The notes: generated by a model not told the origin, from the letters alone. DNA of 64,000 bases from CAYPNP01 sp964412195 (GCA_964412195.1 CAYPNP010000007.1:1-64000); one strand, 5' to 3'; counted from the first letter of the stretch, positions 31,698-40,808 are shown. Numbers and translations are program-made.

Positions 31698-32535
31698 ACT
31701 TTTCTCGCAGCGCCTTTTCCACCTCCGGATCCAGGGGGAAGCTCTCGTCCAGGGACGGGAAGGTGCCCTGCTGCACGTCGGCGGCGTACCGGCGCACCGC
31801 TTCTCCGACCAGTTCCGCCAGGCCGGCGTAGACGCGGACGAACGTGAGGCGGGACCCCGGATCCCAGCCGAGCATGTCGTGGCTGACGAGAATCTGTCCG
31901 TCGCAGCGGGGGCCGGAACCGATCCCGATGGTGGGGATGCTCAGCCGGGACGTCAGCAGCGCGGCGACCGGGTGCGGCATCCCCTCCAGCACGACCCCGA
32001 AGCAGCCTTCGGCTTCCAGCGCTTCGGCGTCGGACAGGAGGGCGTCGATCTCGCCCGGCGACCGGCCCTGGATCTTGTATCCGCCCAGCCGATGGACCGA
32101 CTGCGGGGTCAGCCCGAGATGCCCAAGGACCGGGATCTCGGCGTCCAGCAGGGCGCGGATGACGGCCAGCCGCTGGCGGCCGCCCTCCACCTTGACCGCC
32201 TCCGCCCCGCCTTCCTTGACCAGGGCGATCCCGTTCCGAACCGCCCGCCGCGGGGACTCATGGTAGGAGCCGTACGGCATGTCCACCACCAGGAGGGCCG
32301 ACTGGACGGCCCGGCGGACAAGGCGCAGGTGGTAGAGCATTTCCTCCATGGTCACAGCCAGTGTGTCGGACCGCCCCTGGACGACCATGCCCAGGGAATC
32401 CCCCACCAGGATCATGTCGAGCCCGGCTTGGTCTAACACCCGGGCGGTGGGGAAATCATACGCCGTGAGGGCGGTGATCCTCTCCCCCCGGGCCTTCTTC
32501 TGACGAAGGGTGGCAATCGTCTGCTTCTTGGCCAA
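31675..32535 (-). CDS. panB: 3-methyl-2-oxobutanoate hydroxymethyltransferase
   Basis: A 286-residue TIM-barrel enzyme that transfers a hydroxymethyl group from methylene-tetrahydrofolate to 2-oxoisovalerate, giving ketopantoate. Visible motifs: GDSLGMVVQG (45-54, metal ligand Asp), GHLGLTPQ (about 138-145), the catalytic Glu in VLEGMP, and IGIGSGP. The start codon is TTG at 32535, five bases after AGGAG. No better ATG is near the family N-terminus (AKKQTIATLR). It is the first gene of the pantothenate operon, with a sigma70 promoter at 32568-32596. Confidence 0.96.
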   Translation of the reverse strand: MAKKQTIATLRQKKARGERITALTAYDFPTARVLDQAGLDMILVGDSLGMVVQGRSDTLAVTMEEMLYHLRLVRRAVQSALLVVDMPYGSYHESPRRAVRNGIALVKEGGAEAVKVEGGRQRLAVIRALLDAEIPVLGHLGLTPQSVHRLGGYKIQGRSPGEIDALLSDAEALEAEGCFGVVLEGMPHPVAALLTSRLSIPTIGIGSGPRCDGQILVSHDMLGWDPGSRLTFVRVYAGLAELVGEAVRRYAADVQQGTFPSLDESFPLDPEVEKALREKYGTHRQD

Positions 32536-32567
32536 GCACTCTCCTATGCGGGGCGAACAGCGGGCGT

Positions 32568-32596
32568 ATTATATTCCCAACCCCGGGGGAAGACAA
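32568..32596 (-). promoter_or_regulatory. Sigma70 promoter of panB-panC-DUF2520 operon
   Basis: On the minus strand TTGTCT (32591-32596) and TATAAT (32568-32573) are separated by 17 bases. The expected start near 32561 leaves a leader of about 25 bases before the TTG start codon. Confidence 0.7.
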
Positions 32597-32684
32597 TCGG
32601 CAATCCGGGCGGAGGGATGCTGGGGGGATCGGCCGGGATTCCGGCGCCGGTCGGGGGCCGCAGGGGGGAGTCGGCGCCTCCGAA

Positions 32685-33443
32685 TCAGGGGCCGTGGGGG
32701 GCCGGCAACAGGTCGAGGAGCCGCCGGGCGGACGCCTGGTAGGGCCCCGGACGGGCGGACAACTGCACCAGCAGGGGCCGGGCCGCCTCCGGCCGGCGCA
32801 GGCGGAGGTACGCCTCGGCTTCCAGCCACAGCTGGTCCGCATAGGCGGGATCGCCGGATCCGACCGGGTGGGACGCCATCAGGGAGAGGGCATGGCCGGG
32901 TTGCCCGAGGGCCAGGTGGCACCGGGCTGCGAGCAGCACCACCGCCGGCTCCAGGCTGCCCTGCTGCATCAGGAGGCTGGATTTTTCCAGGGCCTCGCGG
33001 TAGCGGCCGGCCTGGTAATCCTCCGCGGCCGGCCGAACAGCCGGGGGCCCGGAGTCGGCCGGGTAGCCCTCGCGGGTGTGCCGGGACATCTCCTGGAGGA
33101 CGTGGTTGATGTCCGCCATGGGAAGGCTGGCCGACCGCCAATCGAGCTGCGGCAGGTAGTGGAAATACAGCACCAGGGCCAGCACGACGGCCGCGGCGGC
33201 CGCGGCCAGGGTGGCCCAGTGGCGCCGGACAAAGATCCGGATGGGCACCGGCGCCAGCTCGTCCTCAAAGGGAGAGCGCATCTCCCGGACGGCCGCCACC
33301 ACCGGCAGCATGTTCATCAGGTCTTGGGCGCAGCTGGGGCACTCCAACAGGTGGAGCTCGAACCGGCGGCTCTCCTCCGGATCCAGCAGGCCGGCCTCGT
33401 AGAGCGGAAGGGCCTGGCGATGCCGTGCGTCCCGGCAGCTCAT
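32685..33443 (-). CDS. Zinc-finger anti-sigma factor with TPR-like extracytoplasmic part
   Basis: A 252-residue membrane protein. The N-terminus carries the anti-sigma zinc motif H31-x3-C35-x2-C38 that holds ECF sigma factors. One transmembrane helix lies at about 77-96. The region beyond (about 150-250) is a helical, TPR-like sensor part rather than the usual short periplasmic domain. The protein should sequester the sigma factor encoded just upstream until a signal arrives. It overlaps that gene by 4 bases (33440-33443). The TPR-like tail suggests protein-protein sensing, which is inference. Confidence 0.85.
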   Translation of the reverse strand: MSCRDARHRQALPLYEAGLLDPEESRRFELHLLECPSCAQDLMNMLPVVAAVREMRSPFEDELAPVPIRIFVRRHWATLAAAAAAVVLALVLYFHYLPQLDWRSASLPMADINHVLQEMSRHTREGYPADSGPPAVRPAAEDYQAGRYREALEKSSLLMQQGSLEPAVVLLAARCHLALGQPGHALSLMASHPVGSGDPAYADQLWLEAEAYLRLRRPEAARPLLVQLSARPGPYQASARRLLDLLPAPHGP

Positions 33444-33964
33444 GGCTGGTAGCCCTCCTTCCGGAGCAGGCGTTTCAGGTAGTTCCGACAGCGGAAGATC
33501 TTGGTGTTGACCACCTTGAAATGGTACTGGGGGAATGCCTGGAAGATGTCTTCCCGGGAATAGCCCTGGTAGAGCAGCCACAGCAGCCGCCGGCACTGCT
33601 CCCCGAGATGGCCCCAGGCCCGGCGGATCCGCTCCTTCAGCTCGGCCTCGGCGAAACGCTCCTGGGGATCGGGCGTGGCGTCGGACAGCGTCCGCATCTC
33701 GTCGGCGTCCAGCTCGCCTTCGCGGGCAACCCGCCGGTCCCGCTTCTGGTAATAGTTCCCGATCTTGTTCCGGAGAACGCCGAATGCCCATTGGAGGAAG
33801 CTCTTCTCGTACTCCTGGGCGGCCGACTTTTCCAGCACGGTGGCCAGCGCTTCCTGCACAATCTCCTCCGCGTCGACCTCGTTCCGGATCCTTCGTTTGG
33901 CGACCGCGGTGAATATTTCCCGCAATTTTTTCAGGTCGACATGCGCCGGCAGTGAGTGCTCCAT
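33440..33964 (-). CDS. ECF-type RNA polymerase sigma factor
   Basis: A 174-residue extracytoplasmic-function sigma factor with regions 2 and 4 only. Region 2 (about 10-75) contains VDAEEIVQEAL and FLQWAFGVLRNKI. Region 4 (about 105-165) includes the HTH-like YSREDIFQAFPQYHFKVVNTK, here less typical than usual (few Leu/Ser residues), so the target sequence is hard to guess. It pairs with the anti-sigma factor downstream. The GWxTD, TonB and TPR products nearby could be targets, but there is no evidence. A TATAAT at 34011-34016 on the minus strand may be its -10 box. Confidence 0.88.
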   Translation of the reverse strand: MEHSLPAHVDLKKLREIFTAVAKRRIRNEVDAEEIVQEALATVLEKSAAQEYEKSFLQWAFGVLRNKIGNYYQKRDRRVAREGELDADEMRTLSDATPDPQERFAEAELKERIRRAWGHLGEQCRRLLWLLYQGYSREDIFQAFPQYHFKVVNTKIFRCRNYLKRLLRKEGYQP

Positions 33965-34010
33965 ACGCTGGGTTCCCGTATACGCGATGGTGGGATCTAT
34001 AAACCGTGCT

Positions 34011-34016
34011 ATTATA
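34011..34016 (-). promoter_or_regulatory. Possible -10 box for the ECF sigma/anti-sigma pair
   Basis: A perfect TATAAT on the minus strand lies 47 bases before the sigma factor start. The -35 position reads CTGTCC, a poor match. It overlaps the divergent K+ channel's upstream region. Confidence 0.35.
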
Positions 34017-34056
34017 CCAGCCGTCGAATCCCCGGACAGGAAAAAAAATTGGCCTG

Positions 34057-35091
34057 ATGAAACTGAAGCTCCAGCAACGACTCTGGGCGGCCTTCTTGAT
34101 GGCGGCGCTCGTCATCACCCTCGGAACGCTGGGGTACTGGCTGGTGCTGGGGTGGAGCGTCTCCGATGCCCTGTTCATGACCCTCACCACCATCACCACC
34201 GTCGGCTACAGCGAAGTGCGCCCGCTGGACGCCACCGGCCGGGCCCTCACCATCGCCCTGATCCTGTTCGGCGTCGGCACGGCCCTCTACACCTTCACCA
34301 TGATCGCCCAGTTCGTCGTGGAAGGCGAAGTCCGAAACCTCTTCAGGAGGAACCGCATGGAACGCGAGGCGGCCCGGCTTTCCGGGCACGTGATCATCTG
34401 CGGCTACGGCCGGATGGGGAAGATCGTCACCGAGGAGCTGCGCCAACGGCGGTTCCCCCTGATCGTGATCGAGCATCATCCCGACAAGGCCCAGGAGATC
34501 CTCGAACTGGGCGGGCTGGTCATCCAGGGGGACGCCACGTCGGACGAGGTGCTGCGCAAGGCCGGCATCGAGCGGGCCCGCGCCATCGTCTGCGTCGTGG
34601 AGACCGACGCCGAAAATCTCTACATCACCCTGTCCGCCCGCGAGTTGAATCCGGGGATTTTCGTCCTGGCCCGCTGCACCGAGGAGGCCGCCGCCGAAAA
34701 GCTCCGGCGCGCCGGGGCCGACAAGGTGATCTTTCCCTACCGGCTGGGGGCGCGGCAGATGGCCGAGTTCATCGCCCGGCCCGCCCTGATGGAGTTCCTG
34801 GAAATGGCGCTGGGCAAGGCGAACCTCCATCTGGCCATGCACGAGATGACGGTCCCGGCGGATTCCTTCCTGGACGGGGTGATCCTGGCCTCGTCGGGGC
34901 TGCGGAAGAACTACAACGTCATCGTCGTGGGGGTGCGGCGCGACCAGCAGCCGGAGATGGTGTTCAATCCCGGGATGGAATTCCAGCTCTCCGCCCGCGA
35001 CGTGCTCCTCCTGATGGGCGAACCGGACAAGATGGACCGCCTCATGGCCGACCTGGGGACGGCCGCGCCGGGCCCCGGTCAAAAATCATAA
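34057..35091 (+). CDS. Two-TM potassium channel with TrkA-N and TrkA-C domains
   Basis: A 344-residue K+ channel subunit of the KtrA/MthK type. It has a first membrane helix (about 10-32), pore loop with selectivity filter TTVGYS (47-52), a second helix (about 63-88), a cytoplasmic RCK/TrkA-N domain with the NAD-binding CGYGRMG (115-121), and a C-terminal TrkA-C domain (about 255-340). Channels of this form open in response to ligands such as Ca2+ or nucleotides. ATG 34057 is chosen because the first helix starts there; the ribosome site is weak. An intrinsic terminator follows at 35180-35214. Confidence 0.9.
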   Translation: MKLKLQQRLWAAFLMAALVITLGTLGYWLVLGWSVSDALFMTLTTITTVGYSEVRPLDATGRALTIALILFGVGTALYTFTMIAQFVVEGEVRNLFRRNRMEREAARLSGHVIICGYGRMGKIVTEELRQRRFPLIVIEHHPDKAQEILELGGLVIQGDATSDEVLRKAGIERARAIVCVVETDAENLYITLSARELNPGIFVLARCTEEAAAEKLRRAGADKVIFPYRLGARQMAEFIARPALMEFLEMALGKANLHLAMHEMTVPADSFLDGVILASSGLRKNYNVIVVGVRRDQQPEMVFNPGMEFQLSARDVLLLMGEPDKMDRLMADLGTAAPGPGQKS

Positions 35092-35179
35092 TTTTTTTTC
35101 ATACAATCTCCCCCCACCCGTACTTTATTACTGAGCGACGATCAAATCGGTATTGGAAAACAATAAGGTGGGATGGGGG

Positions 35180-35214
35180 AAAAAGACATTCCGGCGCAGC
35201 CGGGATGTCTTTTT
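35180..35214 (+). terminator. Intrinsic terminator after the K+ channel gene
   Basis: A 16-bp stem with one wobble pair (35180-35195 with 35199-35214, loop GCA) begins with an A-run and ends in a T-run, so it could work in both directions. It is 89 bases after the stop codon. Confidence 0.88.
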
Positions 35215-35226
35215 CGTTTCTGAGGC

Positions 35227-35255
35227 TTGCCTTCCCCGGCGATCTTCCCTACAAT
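35227..35255 (+). promoter_or_regulatory. Sigma70-type promoter of the aldolase-PilZ pair
   Basis: TTGCCT (35227-35232) and TACAAT (35250-35255) are separated by 17 bases. It lies immediately after the terminator at 35180-35214. The start codon at 35275 would have a leader of about 13 bases. Confidence 0.55.
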
Positions 35256-35274
35256 GGCTCCCGGATTCACCGAC

Positions 35275-36150
35275 ATGCGCGTCTACGACGTAAAGAAGGA
35301 CATCATCGAGGCCGGCCGCCGCTGCTGGATGCGGGGGTGGGTCGCGGCCAACGACGGCAACATCAGCGTCCGGATCTCGGACCACGAGATCCTGACCACC
35401 GCCACCGGCCAGTCCAAGGGCTTCCTGACCCCCGACCTGATCGTCAAGGTGGACCGCCGGGGGCAGCTCCTGGAGGGCGACTGGCCGCCCTCCACCGAGA
35501 TCCAGATGCACCTCCTGGTGTACGACCGGCGGCCTGACGTCCGCGCCGTCTTCCACGCCCATCCGCCCTACTGCACGGCCCACGCCGTGGCCGGGCTGTC
35601 CCTGAACGAGTGCGTCCTGCCGGAGATCGTGGTCACCCTCGGTTCGATCCCCCTGGCCCCGTACGGGACCCCCAGCACCCCCGAGATCCCCGACGCCCTC
35701 GCCCCCCTGCTGGATCGCCACGACGCCTTTCTCCTGCAGAACCATGGCGCCCTGACCCTGGGCAAGGACCTTTTCCAGGCCTATTACCGGATGGAATCCA
35801 TCGAGCATTTCGCCCACATCCTGTACCTGGCCCGCGGGCTGGGCGCGGTGAACCTGCTCGACCGGGGCCAGGTGGAAAAGCTCAAGGAAATCCGTTCCCG
35901 CTACGGCCTGCAGGGCGAGGTCCCGGTCTGCCGCTACCGGGACGCCTCCGCCGACCCGGACCCGTTCCGGCTGTCCAACCTCATGGGCGGCCTCCCGGGG
36001 GCGGCCCCGTCCCCCGCCGCGCCGGCGGGCGTACTGCCGGCCCCTCCGGCCCCGCCGCCCGCCCCGCCGGAAGCGCCCGCCGCCGATCCGGCGCTCACGG
36101 AAGCCGTCATCCGCCAGGTTCTGGAAAAGCTCCGCACCCGCCAGGATTGA
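35275..36150 (+). CDS. Class II aldolase/adducin-family protein
   Basis: A 291-residue Zn-dependent aldolase or epimerase of the AraD/FucA type. The metal site is H94 and H96 (FHAHPP) and H157 (QNHGAL), with the conserved E75 in STEIQMH. These enzymes cleave or epimerise sugar phosphates. The sequence does not distinguish the substrate; fuculose-phosphate-type aldolase and methylthioribulose dehydratase are alternatives. After the core (~220 residues) is a Pro/Ala-rich tail and a short helix (LTEAVIRQVLEKLR), an unusual addition. The start at 35275 is chosen from the promoter at 35227-35255; an ATG at 35254 falls on its -10 box. The PilZ gene starts 2 bases after the stop. Confidence 0.88.
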   Translation: MRVYDVKKDIIEAGRRCWMRGWVAANDGNISVRISDHEILTTATGQSKGFLTPDLIVKVDRRGQLLEGDWPPSTEIQMHLLVYDRRPDVRAVFHAHPPYCTAHAVAGLSLNECVLPEIVVTLGSIPLAPYGTPSTPEIPDALAPLLDRHDAFLLQNHGALTLGKDLFQAYYRMESIEHFAHILYLARGLGAVNLLDRGQVEKLKEIRSRYGLQGEVPVCRYRDASADPDPFRLSNLMGGLPGAAPSPAAPAGVLPAPPAPPPAPPEAPAADPALTEAVIRQVLEKLRTRQD

Positions 36151-36151
36151 G

Positions 36152-36466
36152 ATGGACGAGCGCCGGCGAGAAAACCGCGTCGACTGCGAGATTCCGGTTG
36201 TGGTCCATGCGCCGGACGAGCGGGGCGAGTTTTTCGAGGAGCCCACCGTGGTGGTGAACTTCTCCTCCTCCGGCGCGTGCCTCCGGCTGACCCGCAAGGT
36301 GCTGCCCGGATCGTTCCTGGTGCTCTCGGCCCGGTTCTATCCCCTCGAGGGCACCGTCAAGGTGAACACCGTCTGGCAGGAGGAAAGCGGCGGCGCGCAC
36401 AAGGTGGGCGTGATGTTCCTCCATCCGGAAGAGAATTGGATCCTCCGGCTCTACCCGATCCCCTGA
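36152..36466 (+). CDS. PilZ domain (cyclic di-GMP-binding) protein
   Basis: A 104-residue single PilZ domain. The N-terminal RRREN-R stretch supplies the RxxxR motif, and NFSSSGACL (about 36-44) supplies the [D/N]xSxxG motif. Together these bind c-di-GMP. A single-domain PilZ protein acts by binding a partner when c-di-GMP is high. It is 2 bases after the aldolase gene, but a functional link between the two is not obvious. A GGDEF cyclase that could make its ligand lies 2 kb away (38379-39782). Confidence 0.85.
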   Translation: MDERRRENRVDCEIPVVVHAPDERGEFFEEPTVVVNFSSSGACLRLTRKVLPGSFLVLSARFYPLEGTVKVNTVWQEESGGAHKVGVMFLHPEENWILRLYPIP

Positions 36467-36480
36467 TCCCCTCCCCATTG

Positions 36481-36573
36481 GGAATTGCGGATTGCAAATT
36501 GCGGATTGACTTCGATGTTCAGCGTTCGATGTTCGATGCCGGATGTTCAAATTCAGACCGGACTGAACGCTGA
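36481..36573. repeat. Low-complexity repeats between convergent pilZ and cupin genes
   Basis: GCGGATTGCAAATT-type units (36481-36508) are followed by TTCGATGTTC units (36511-36546). TCAGCGTTC at 36519-36527 pairs with GAACGCTGA at 36565-36573. Unit families are the same as at 7681 and 9949. Confidence 0.7.
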
Positions 36574-36617
36574 CCCCGCATGGGCCGATTCGCCCATTCC
36601 ACGATTCGCCGCTTCCC

Positions 36618-36980
36618 TCAAACCCGGTGGAAGTCGTCCTCGTACCGGGTGATATCGTCTTCCCCCAGATAGTCGCCGGTCTGCACCTCGATGAAGACCA
36701 GCAGCGTCCGGCCCGGATTGGCCACCCGGTGGGGCATCTCCCGGGGAATCCGGATGGATTCGCCCGGCACGAGTGGATGCAGGTCCGCACCCAGCGTCAC
36801 CAGGGCCTCCCCCTGGACCACCGTCCACTGCTCCTGCCGCCGGCGGTGGGACTGGAGGCTGAGCCGCAACCCCGGCTTCACCTCGATCCGCTTCACCTTG
36901 TAGCCGCTCCCCTCCTCGAGCACCACGTAGCGGCCCCAGGGGCGGATGCCTTCGCGCTCGGATTCCGGTGATGATCCCAT
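36618..36980 (-). CDS. Cupin resembling the mannose-6-phosphate isomerase type II domain
   Basis: A 120-residue single cupin domain. It begins with PWGRYVVLEEG, has the metal-binding cupin motif 1 region (LSLQSHRRRQEQWTVVQGEAL) and motif 2 (PREMPHRVANPG), and ends GDYLGEDDITRYEDD. This is the C-terminal PMI domain of ManC-type mannose-1-phosphate guanylyltransferase/isomerase proteins, here alone. It probably interconverts fructose-6-P and mannose-6-P or binds a related sugar phosphate. GAGGAGAGT precedes the ATG at 36980. It is divergent from the FecR-mre operon and convergent with pilZ. Confidence 0.88.
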   Translation of the reverse strand: MGSSPESEREGIRPWGRYVVLEEGSGYKVKRIEVKPGLRLSLQSHRRRQEQWTVVQGEALVTLGADLHPLVPGESIRIPREMPHRVANPGRTLLVFIEVQTGDYLGEDDITRYEDDFHRV

Positions 36981-37043
36981 ACTCTCCTCGTGCGGCGGGG
37001 GATTCGCCGCCGGCCGGCCGGCCGAATCCCGGCAAAATATGTA

Positions 37044-37072
37044 TTGCAAACCCGGGGTGCATTTTATATGAT
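37044..37072 (+). promoter_or_regulatory. Sigma70 promoter of the FecR-GGDEF-mreBCD-mrdAB operon
   Basis: TTGCAA (37044-37049) and TATGAT (37067-37072) are separated by exactly 17 bases. The -10 lies within the left arm of the dyad at 37063-37089. The expected start is near 37079. Confidence 0.7.
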
Positions 37073-37089
37073 CGGACCGGTCATATAAA
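37063..37089 (+). promoter_or_regulatory. Perfect dyad over the -10 box: candidate operator
   Basis: TTTATATGA (37063-37071) and TCATATAAA (37081-37089) are perfect inverted copies separated by 9 bases. The arrangement over the -10 box and the expected start site fits a repressor operator. It could also form a hairpin. Confidence 0.6.
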
Positions 37090-37127
37090 GGCTTATCACG
37101 CAGGAAGACCAAGACCGCAGAATCCCG

Positions 37128-38375
37128 ATGCCCAAAGGTCGAAGAGTCACCGAGTACATTGAGTGGACCACCATTCCCTACCGGACCATCCGGTTCTGGG
37201 TGATCGTGGCGCTGTTCATCGTCCTCGGCGCAGGCCTCTGGCTCCTCAACAAGTACGGCCTGCAGGTCGGCGGCCAGACCTCGGACAACCAGGCGGAGCT
37301 GCTGGAAAAGCGCGCCGCCCAGTTCGCCTACGTCGACGGCGACGTCAAGGTCAAGCCCATGGATTCCATCGAGTGGGTGCCGGCCGAAAAGATCAAGAAG
37401 CTGTATCCCGGCGACCTGGTCAAGACCAGCGTCAACAGCAGCTGCCGTCTTATTTTCTTCGACGGGACCGTGTACGAGGTCAAGTCCAACTCGCTGATCT
37501 CCATCCTCGAGAGCTACGAAAACCGCGCCAACATGGGGCGCAACGTGAGCGTGGAGCTGGCCTCGGGCGCCCTCGACCTGTCCACGGCCAAGAAGAACGT
37601 CCCCGAGTCCAAAACCCGCGTCGAGACCTCCAACGCCGTCGCGGACGTGGAGGAATACACCCGCGCCACCGCCCAGTACGACGAGAAGCTTCGGGATTCG
37701 GGCATCAAGGTGTCGCAAGGCCAGGCGCGGATCACCTCCAAGGACACCCAGCAGTCCATCATCGCCCGGGGCAATGAAGAGGTCCGCGTGCGCGAGGGTG
37801 AACTGGAGAAACGCATCCTGCCGCCGGCGCCGGTGCTCGTCGCGCCGGTGAACACCGAGACTTTCACGGCGGCCGACCCGCGGAAGCTCGCCATCCGGCT
37901 GCAATGGAACGTCATCAATCCGGCCTACAGCTATCGGGTCTCCATCTCCACCCACCCCCAGCTCTACCAGAAGCTCCACGAGGAGACGGTCCAGGGACGC
38001 GGCTCCCTCTCCATCACCGGCCTGACTTACGGCGTGTACTACTGGCGGGTGGTCGCCATCAGCGAGAGCAGCGTGGAAAGCTATCCGAGCGCGGTCAGCA
38101 TGTTCGCCCTCCGGCCGATGCGGGTCAATCCCGCCTCCGCCATCAAGTTCCAGCTGAAGGAAGTGGTGGTCATCGGCAACATCCTGGAGGTCATCGGCCA
38201 GACCGATCCCGACAACATCGTGACGATCAACGGCAAGATGGTCATCATCGACAAGGACGGCAGCTTCAAGCACTTCACGGACCAGTTCGCGACCCGGACG
38301 GCCAAGCTGGAGATCGTGATCAAGGACTACAGCGGCGCCGTAAGGGAAATAACCAAAACGATTCAGCTGGATTGA
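37128..38375 (+). CDS. FecR-domain protein with N-terminal membrane anchor
   Basis: A 415-residue protein with one N-terminal membrane helix (about 22-40) and no cleavable signal peptide. A FecR-like beta domain follows (about 68-225; GDLVKTSVNSSCRLIFFDGT), then a Gly/charged helical patch. A fibronectin-III-like domain (about 232-325) contains YYWRVVAIS, and a final beta domain contains QTDPDNIVTINGKMV. FecR-type domains sit in the periplasm and sense or bind ligands. It opens the operon that continues with the GGDEF protein 3 bases later, so it may feed an envelope signal to the c-di-GMP enzyme. That link is inferred. Confidence 0.8.
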   Translation: MPKGRRVTEYIEWTTIPYRTIRFWVIVALFIVLGAGLWLLNKYGLQVGGQTSDNQAELLEKRAAQFAYVDGDVKVKPMDSIEWVPAEKIKKLYPGDLVKTSVNSSCRLIFFDGTVYEVKSNSLISILESYENRANMGRNVSVELASGALDLSTAKKNVPESKTRVETSNAVADVEEYTRATAQYDEKLRDSGIKVSQGQARITSKDTQQSIIARGNEEVRVREGELEKRILPPAPVLVAPVNTETFTAADPRKLAIRLQWNVINPAYSYRVSISTHPQLYQKLHEETVQGRGSLSITGLTYGVYYWRVVAISESSVESYPSAVSMFALRPMRVNPASAIKFQLKEVVVIGNILEVIGQTDPDNIVTINGKMVIIDKDGSFKHFTDQFATRTAKLEIVIKDYSGAVREITKTIQLD

Positions 38376-38378
38376 TCC

Positions 38379-39782
38379 ATGTCTCTGCGGGAAAAACAGC
38401 TCCGGGACATTTACTTCATCTACGAAAAGTCCGTACCGGACTTCGGCCCGGATTTCCATCTGGGCAGCCGCATCAATTTCCTCGAGCTGGCCCACATCAA
38501 CAGGAACCTCCTCAACGAGGATCCCCTGGCAAAGATCGTCTTCTTCCCGCTGAAGACGGACAAGAACATCTTCCACAAGGAGATCCGCACCATCTTCCCG
38601 CTGGCGGAATTCATCTCCTACTCCTACGACCAGCATCCCGAGCTGGAGCAGGTCTCCCGCGAGATGGACTTCTCCTTCCACCTCTACATGCCCGTCAGCC
38701 CCAGCCTGCTGGATTACATCTACAACCACAACTCCTCGCTCCTGAACGAGATCGAGAAGAAACTCGCCCTCCAGCAGATGGACGACAACAAGATCCTCTC
38801 CCTCTTCAACGCCGTCCTGGACATCCTCAACCTCAACCAGGACAAGGAGACGATCTTCAAGGAGTTCGCCCTGCTGATGTGCCGGCTGCTGGAGTCGGAG
38901 AACTTCCTGATCTACATTTACAACGAGGAGAAGAAGCAGCTCGACCTGATCCACGCCATCAAGAACATTTTCGAGGAAAACAAGCTGCTGGACTTCAAGT
39001 TCAACAACGTGATCCTGGAGGAGATCTTCCAGATCGGACAGGTCTTTCTCAACAACGACTTCAACTACGAGTTCGAGTCCTACCTGAACAAGTCCCCCTA
39101 CATGATCCGGTCGATCCTGGCCCTGCCCTTCAAGAGCGTCACCCACTCCAGCGGGCTGTTCCTGGCGGTCAACAAGAAGAATCCCGGCGGCTTCAACGAG
39201 TTCGACGTCCACTACATGCAGATCCTGAGCCACCCCTTCAACCTGATCTACGACAGCCTGATCTACCACGAGCGCGTCCAGAAACTGACCATCACCGACG
39301 ACTTGACCAGCCTGTACAATTTCCGGTATCTCCGGCAGTACCTCGGCTTCGAGATCAAGCGCAGCCTCCGCTATGAGAAAAATCTGTCACTGCTTTTCAT
39401 AGATATTGACAACTTCAAGCACGTGAACGATACTCATGGCCACCTTGTGGGCAGCGCGACCCTCTGCGAAGTCGGGCAGCTGTTCAACAAGCAGGTCCGC
39501 GACACCGACGTCATCGTCCGGTACGGAGGCGACGAGTTCGTCATCATCCTGCCGGAAACAACCCTCGAAGGCGCCAAGGTGATCGGCGAGCGGTTGCGCC
39601 AGCGCGTGGAAAACTTCGTGTTCAGCGGCGGGCGCGACCTCCAGCTGAAGCTGACGATCAGCATCGGTATCGCCTCCTGCCCGGAGCATTCCATGACGGC
39701 GGAAGGTTTGCTGCAGAAGGCCGACGCTGCGATGTACGCCGCCAAGGAAGATTCCAAGAACAACATCAAGATTGCAGGTTGA
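38379..39782 (+). CDS. GGDEF-domain diguanylate cyclase with GAF-like domain
   Basis: A 467-residue cytoplasmic protein. N-terminal ~130 residues are of unknown fold. A GAF-like sensor domain lies at about 140-295, and a GGDEF domain at about 300-465. The catalytic GGDEF motif is at 383-387. The inhibitory I-site RxxD is RDTD (374-377), five residues upstream as usual, so product inhibition is expected. It should make cyclic di-GMP from GTP. It lies between the FecR-like gene and mreB, with 3-base gaps on both sides, so it is expressed with the cell-shape genes. Confidence 0.93.
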   Translation: MSLREKQLRDIYFIYEKSVPDFGPDFHLGSRINFLELAHINRNLLNEDPLAKIVFFPLKTDKNIFHKEIRTIFPLAEFISYSYDQHPELEQVSREMDFSFHLYMPVSPSLLDYIYNHNSSLLNEIEKKLALQQMDDNKILSLFNAVLDILNLNQDKETIFKEFALLMCRLLESENFLIYIYNEEKKQLDLIHAIKNIFEENKLLDFKFNNVILEEIFQIGQVFLNNDFNYEFESYLNKSPYMIRSILALPFKSVTHSSGLFLAVNKKNPGGFNEFDVHYMQILSHPFNLIYDSLIYHERVQKLTITDDLTSLYNFRYLRQYLGFEIKRSLRYEKNLSLLFIDIDNFKHVNDTHGHLVGSATLCEVGQLFNKQVRDTDVIVRYGGDEFVIILPETTLEGAKVIGERLRQRVENFVFSGGRDLQLKLTISIGIASCPEHSMTAEGLLQKADAAMYAAKEDSKNNIKIAG

Positions 39783-39785
39783 CCC

Positions 39786-40808
<1,023 letters not shown>

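Noticed and set aside
36981..39269. A long minus-strand frame extending the cupin gene to 883 codons
   Set aside because: The part before residue ~763 is antisense to the FecR and GGDEF genes. The cupin's real ATG at 36980 has a good ribosome site.
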